From contig NC_086386.1 of the NCBI RefSeq assembly GCF_036588685.1, forward strand, positions 6,046,117-6,110,116: a stretch of DNA of 64,000 bases, read 5' to 3'. A program made the translations under genes and the position numbers. Under the pieces are notes generated by a model, which worked only from the letters and a program-made list of their open reading frames with translations, was not told where the DNA came from and made no database searches. The DNA comes from Mytilus trossulus (Eukaryota; Mollusca; Bivalvia; Mytilida; Mytilidae). Positions 58,251 to 64,000 of this stretch are shown here, piece after piece (within the stretch, counting starts at the first letter, position 1; each line of letters opens with the position of its first letter).

Positions 58251-58469
58251 ACCACTGTAACCTTTGATTTAACAGCTTGACTGTATGTAGCCATCCTCTT
58301 TCACAGAAATTATGCTAAAACTTGCAAGCTCTGCGCGCATTTAATATCGTTCGAACTGAGATATATAAGTATATTCAATATGCAGGCGCTGCTAAAAAGT
58401 TTCGGTTAAAAATGAAAAGTTCACAATCTGCAATCCATATACGAAATTGTTTAATCTATTCGAACACGT

Positions 58470-59230
58470 TATTATCAAAATTCAAAAAGTAACATCACAA
58501 AAATACTGAACTCCGAAGAAAAATCAAAACGGAAAGTCCCTAGTCAAATTGTAAAATCAAAAGCTCAAACACATCTCGAAAACGAATGGATAACAACTGT
58601 CATATTCATGACTTTGTACACGCCTTTTCTTTTGTAGAAATAGGTGGATTGAATCTGGTTTTAAATCTAGTTAAATATCCCACTTGTATGACAGTCGCAG
58701 CAATTGCATTATATTGGCAACGATGTGTCTACAAAACAAAATTAGACAAAAATAAAAGGTAAAACTTTCCAAAATAGGTGTACAGCAGTCAACATTGTGT
58801 TACAATCTTTATCACTAAAAAAACAAACAAAGAGGCAACAAAGAGGCACAAAATGGCTGATAGACCAAGAATATTAGCAAAAATTAAAGACAAGAATACA
58901 CAAATCTACTAAAATTCAATAACACAATGACGGGATGTATAAGTACAGAGCAACGTCTTATATGTATCAAAGAAACATAAAAAGGCATGCATATAGACAA
59001 AGCACATTGCAAAAATGAAAGACAGCAAACATACATGTTATACAATAGCACAATAACGGGATGTATAAGTACACAGCCACGCTATATCATTATTATGTAT
59101 CGAAGTAACACCAAAAGGCATATAGACAAAGTACATTAGAAAAAAATGAAAAGACAAGAATTCCATAATATCATCAACAATAACATAATGACAGGATGTA
59201 CAAGTACCACCAGTATCTTAATCACAATAA
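58470..59230 (-). mobile_element. Composite repeat with ~126-bp tandem units
   Basis: AAAAATACTGAACTCCGAAG, AACTGTCATATTCATGACTT and CAGCAGTCAACATTGTGTTA are followed by tandem units with ATGACGGGATGTATAAGTAC at about 58925, ATAACGGGATGTATAAGTAC at about 59050, and a third near 59190. It is the mirror of 14650-15460. Confidence 0.7.
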
Positions 59231-60888
59231 AAACAAACAAATATTTAACAAAAAAGCGCAAAAAGGCATATTCAAGCACGTACATGGGCTAGCGGATTTG
59301 CTCCTTACACAAAAACTGGTTCAATAGAGTTATTTGGAGGAACGACTGAAAATTCAAATCGACATTATACATCAGTTTTGCCGTCATCTATACGATATTA
59401 ACCAGCGACATACTTTTGTAGTGTCAGATCTTTAGATACCAGATGAGATGTTGAATGAGTGATATGTAATTTTACCGATTGTGTCCTATTCCCGATTGCG
59501 GCGTATTGGATGAGTGTGGATTTGCATGGCAGATGAAGCATACATTGACGGAAACGATTGAGCTGTTGGTCCCCTCCGTAAAATATCCAGTATGCCTTCG
59601 GAATATACAAATATTTCACTGAATAACGGCCGGGGCCAGACTAGAAACGATTGAGCTGTCGACGCGCAGGGTCATTACCCCCTAGTGTAGCTACATATTC
59701 AAAGCCTTATTATTTTGTTTTATTAGCCATAACTGAAAAATATGTTTTGGAGCTATTTATGTTTTTTTAATAGCCCCTTTTCATAGCAGGTTAATCAAAT
59801 TACGAAAAACTTTCAGAGCTTTTGTAACGACATGATATATAACATACATTTTAATTAAATTATCCGTTGATCAATTTAGAAATGAACCAAGAATGAACTC
59901 CATTAGGCAAGGTTGTGCTTATTTTGACTTTTCTTTTATGTTCCCGTTCATAAAGTTCTTCAAGTTTCCAAGGAATGCGCATTTGGTGCCATAAAATTTG
60001 TGTCGTTAATGATATTACAAGAAGTTTTATATACTCCTCTTTTAAACTGAGCTTTCCAATGTTTGGCTTTTGGGCATTCCTGATGAAGGTCTAGTAAATC
60101 CAGAAAACGCTGTCGACGCACCTAATTAATAAAGGATTATTTTCATTTTCTGCATAATCATATGTCTTAACAATATGAACCTTATTTTTTCTTAATATAT
60201 GTGTTTTAATAGAATATTTTTACGAATAGCTTCACTGCATGACTTAATGAAGTGGACCTCATTTTCTGCTTGTTCGTGAAGGATTTCTCTCACAGGATTT
60301 CATGCCGACTGTGTTGGTGTTTAAATAAAAAGCCCACCACTAGATTTACCAATTCTGTCTTTTCTGTGTAAAGTGTACCCTTCATTTCTTTATTTTCAAC
60401 TGTGAGAATTTCACAAAAAAATGTTTGATAGGAAAAATAATCGTGTTTGAATTCCGGGTAATCTGTTTCATCAAAATTTGGTAAAATATCAATGGTTTAT
60501 ATTTAAATGACAAGCGTTATATGGTTTACGTGGGAATATAAAAGAATTTAAGTATATTCTAAGCATTCTGATTAATAATCATGAAGAAAAATTATTCATA
60601 AAACTTTTTTTAGAATGAACATTACTTTATATTTAATTTTATTTATAAAATAACCTAATAAAAAATAACATTATCTTTATTCTATAGTAATTCACTAACT
60701 AAAGCACGATTCAAAACTTATTCAATACAAAACCTGTAAAATAAGAGTACTCGGTAAAAAATCGTGCTTCAAAATGTTCCTCTTTATTGTCTGAAAAAAC
60801 ACAACTATAAATATGTCTCTGGTTTTTTCTAATGTGCTTGGTTATACATGTTTTTTGTTTAAAATCTGTGTTGACATATTTTTAGCTT
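59231..60888. other. Unannotated stretch, possible old coding relics
   Basis: No supported gene. A 73-codon minus-strand frame (59398-59619) and a short minus-strand run EILHEQAENEVHFIKSCSEA (about 60220-60290) look mildly protein-like, but no family is recognised. CCTGATGAAGG...CCAGAAAACGC near 60080 is only superficially ribozyme-like. Confidence 0.25.
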
Positions 60889-63800
60889 GTTAGCTCACCT
60901 GGCCAAAAGGCCAAGTGAGCTTTTCTCATCACTTGGCGTCCGGCGTCCGTCGTCCGTCGTCGTCGTCGTCGTCCAGCGTCCGTCGTCGTTAACTTTTACA
61001 AAAATCTTCTCCTCTGAAACTACTGAACCAATTCAAACCTAACTTCATCTGATTGATTCCTAGGGTATCTAGAATAAAGATTGTGTTTTAATTTTCCATT
61101 TCATCAAAAAACATGGCCGCCATGGCTAAAAATAGAACATAGGGGTAAAATGCAGTTTTTGGCTTATAACTCAAAAACCAAAGCATTTAGAGCAAATCTG
61201 ACATGGGGTAAATTTGTTAATCAGATCAAGATTTTTCTGCCCTGAAATTTTCAGATGAATCAGACAACCCATTGTTGGGTTGCTGCCCCTAAATTGGTAA
61301 TTTTAAGGAAATTTTACTGTTTTTGGTTATTATCTTGAATACTATTATAGATGGATATAAACTGTAAACAGCAATAATGTTCAGCAAAGTAAGATTTACA
61401 AATAAGTCATATGACCAAAATAGTCAGTTGACCCCTTTAGGAGTTATTGCCCTTTATAGTCAATTTTTAACCATTTTTCGTAAATCTCCATGATCTTTTA
61501 CAAAAATCTTCTCCTCTGAAACTACTGAACCAATTCAAACCAAACTTCATCTGATTGATTCCTAGGGTATCTAGAATAAAGTCTGTGTTTAAATTTCCAT
61601 TTCATCAAAAAACATGGCCACCATGGCTAAAAATATAACATAGGGGTAAAATGCAGTTTTTGGCTTATAACTCAAAAACCAAAGCATTTAGAGCAAATCT
61701 GACAGGGGTAAAATTGTTAATCAGGTCAAGATCTATCTACCCTGAAATTTTCAGATGAATCAGACAACCCATTGATGGGTTGCTGCCCCTAAATTGGTAA
61801 TTTTAAGGAAATTTTACTGTTTTTGGTTATTATCTTGAATATTATTATAGATGAATATAAACTGTAAACAGCAATAATGTTCAGCAAAGTAAGATTTACA
61901 AATAAGTCAACATGACCAAAATGGTCGTTTGACCCCTTTAGGAGTTATTGCCCTTTATAGTCAATTTTTAACCATTTTTCGTAAATCTTAGTTAACTTTT
62001 ACTAAAATCTTCTCCTCTGAAACTACCGAGCCAAATTAATCCAAACTTGGCCACAATCATCATTGATGTATCTAGTTTAAAAAGTGTGTTTTTGACCCGG
62101 CCAACCAACCAAGATGGCCTCCACGGCTAAAAATAGAACATGGAGGTTAAATGCAGTTTTTGGTTATAATTCAAAAACCAAAGCATTTAGAGCAAATCTG
62201 ACATGTGGTAAAATTGTTTATCTAGTCAAGATCTATCTGCCCTGAAATTTTAAGATGAATGGGACAACCTGTTGTTGGGTTGCTGCCCCTGAATTGGTAA
62301 TTTTAAGGTAATTTTGCTGTTTTTGGATATTATTATGGATAGAGATAAACTGTAAACAGCAAAAATGTTCAGCAAAGTAAGATTTACAAATAAGTCATAT
62401 GACCAAAATGGTCAGTTGACCCCTTTAGGAGTTATTGCCCTTTATAGTCAATTTTTAACCATTTTTCGTAAATCTCCATGATCTTTACAAAAATCTTCTC
62501 CTCTGAAACTACTGAACCAATTCAAACCAAACTTCGTCTGATTGATTCCTAGGGTATCTAGAATAAAGTCTGTGTTTAAATTTCCATTTCATCAAAAAAC
62601 ATGGCCACCATGGCTAAAAATATAACATAGGGGTAAAATGCAGTTTTTGGCTTATAACTCAAAAACCAAAGCATTTAGAGCAAATCTGACAGGGGTAAAA
62701 TTGTTAATCAGGTCAAGATCTATCTACCCTGAAATTTTCAGATGAATCAGACAACCCATTGTTGGGTTGCTGCCCCTAAATTGGTAATTTTAAGGAAATT
62801 TTACTGTTTTTGGTTATTATCTTGAATATTATTATAGATGAATATAAACTGTAAACAGCAATAATGTTCAGCAAAGTAAGATTTACAAATAAGTCAACAT
62901 GACCAAAATGGTCGTTTGACCCCTTTAGGAGTTATTGCCCTTTATAGTCAATTTTTAACCATTTTTCGTAAATCTTAGTTAACTTTTACTAAAATCTTCT
63001 CCTCTGAAACTACCGAGCCAAATTAATCCAAACTTGGCCACAATCATCATTGATGTATCTAGTTTAAAAAGTGTGTTTTTGACCCGGCCAACCAACCAAG
63101 ATGGCCTCCACGGCTAAAAATAGAACATGGAGGTTAAATGCAGTTTTTGGTTATAATTCAAAAACCAAAGCATTTAGAGCAAATCTGACATGTGGTAAAA
63201 TTGTTTATCTAGTCAAGATCTATCTGCCCTGAAATTTTAAGATGAATGGGACAACCTGTTGTTGGGTTGCTGCCCCTGAATTGGTAATTTTAAGGTAATT
63301 TTGCTGTTTTTGGATATTATTATGGATAGAGATAAACTGTAAACAGCAAAAATGTTCAGCAAAGTAAGATTTACAAATAAATCAACAGGACCAAAATGGT
63401 CAGTTGACCCCTTTAGGAGTTATTGCCCTTTATAGTCAATTTTTAACCATTTTTCGTAAATCTTAGTTAACTTTTACAAAAATCTTCTCCTCTGAAACTA
63501 CTGGGCCAAATTTTACCAAACATAGCCAGAATCATTATTAGGCTATCTTGTTTAAAAATTGTGTTTTGTGACCGGACAAACCAACCAAGATGGCCGCCAT
63601 GGCTAAAAATAGAACATAGGGGTAAAACGCAGTTTTTGGCTTATAACTCAAAAACCAAAGCATTCAGAGCAAATCTGACAGGGTAAAATTGTTTATCTTG
63701 TCAAGATCTATCTGCCCTGAATTTTTTAGATGAATCGGACAATTCGGTGTTAGGTTGCTGCCCCTAAATTGGTAATTTTAAGGAAACTTTGCTGTTTTGG

Positions 63801-64000
63801 CTTATTATCTTGAATATTATTATAGATAGGGATAAACTGTAAACAGCAATAATGTACAGCAATTTAAGACTCAAAAATAAGTCAGAATGACAAAAATGGT
63901 CAATTGACCCCCTAAGAAGTTATTGTCCTTTATAATCATTTTTTAACAATTTTCATAAAATTTGTAAATTTTTACTAACAATTTCCACTGAAACTACACG
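60889..64000 (+). repeat. Hairpin-headed ~500-bp tandem repeat array (runs off the window)
   Basis: The head hairpin AGCTCACcTGGCC / GGCCAaGTGAGCT is followed by a (GTC)n-rich tract. Units are marked by CTTCTCCTCTGAAACTAC at 61006, 61508, 62009, 62495, 62996 and 63484, with spacing 486-502 bp. Units at 61508 and 62009 recur 987 bp later almost unchanged, so a two-unit block was duplicated. All units share AACTCAAAAACCAAAGCATT, GGGTTGCTGCCCCT and TGTAAACAGCAATAATGTTC. No coding capacity seen. A two-unit copy lies at 15831-16790. Confidence 0.9.

Noticed and set aside
59398..59619. 73-codon minus-strand frame
   Set aside because: No recognisable family or exon signals; kept only as a possible relic in the region note.
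60080..60125. Hammerhead-like CCTGATGAAGG...CCAGAAAACGCTGTC
   Set aside because: Stem II closes with A-A, and stems I and III do not pair convincingly.

Overview
The window is animal nuclear DNA: AT-rich, gene-poor and full of repeats, with spliced metazoan receptor genes. The repeat families (a hammerhead-bearing 358-bp repeat, composite elements with internal ~126-bp tandems, a hairpin-headed ~0.5-kb tandem repeat, reverse-transcriptase relics with a conserved 3' tail) and the lineage-specific receptor duplicates suggest a marine bivalve, most likely a mytilid mussel. The species is inferred, not proven.

Layout. 1-1002: nothing recognised. 1003-10752: a satellite of 24 full 358-bp units plus a smaller second block. 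Each unit carries a complete minimal type I hammerhead ribozyme, which relates it to the retrozymes described in animals. 10932-20900: dispersed repeats, a TTAA-flanked foldback element, and an isolated receptor M4-type exon (17209-17402). 20924-24286: a nicotinic-like Cys-loop receptor gene on +, best read as two exons. 24300-28110: repeats and a palindromic MITE. 28243-34370: rhodopsin-like GPCR gene 1 on -, with a coding exon at 28243-29520 and an inferred TATA promoter and 5'UTR exon near 34219-34300. 34400-43880: repeats and unannotated AT-rich DNA. 43887-47060: an apparently perfect palindrome (1235-bp arms, 704-bp spacer) carrying a LINE 3' end and a tRNA-derived SINE. 47530-50400: LINE and other reverse-transcriptase relics. 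53696-55810: GPCR gene 2 on -. 56230-57870: a broken third GPCR copy fused to a LINE fragment, its inferred 5' exon split by a hammerhead repeat. 58470-64000: composite repeat and a hairpin-headed ~500-bp tandem repeat running off the end.

How the parts relate. The three GPCR copies lie head to tail on one strand. They share a splice acceptor just 5' of the ATG and a conserved upstream block with a TATA box and a splice donor, so they arose by duplication of a whole transcription unit. The Cys-loop receptor and the isolated M4-type exon at 17209 likewise point to local duplication of a receptor gene. Mobile elements, above all the hammerhead repeat and LINEs, have broken some of these duplicates. 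The most unusual content is the ribozyme satellite: a tandem transcript could cut itself into 358-nt RNAs that also hold an 8-bp hairpin with a UUCG loop and a three-way junction.
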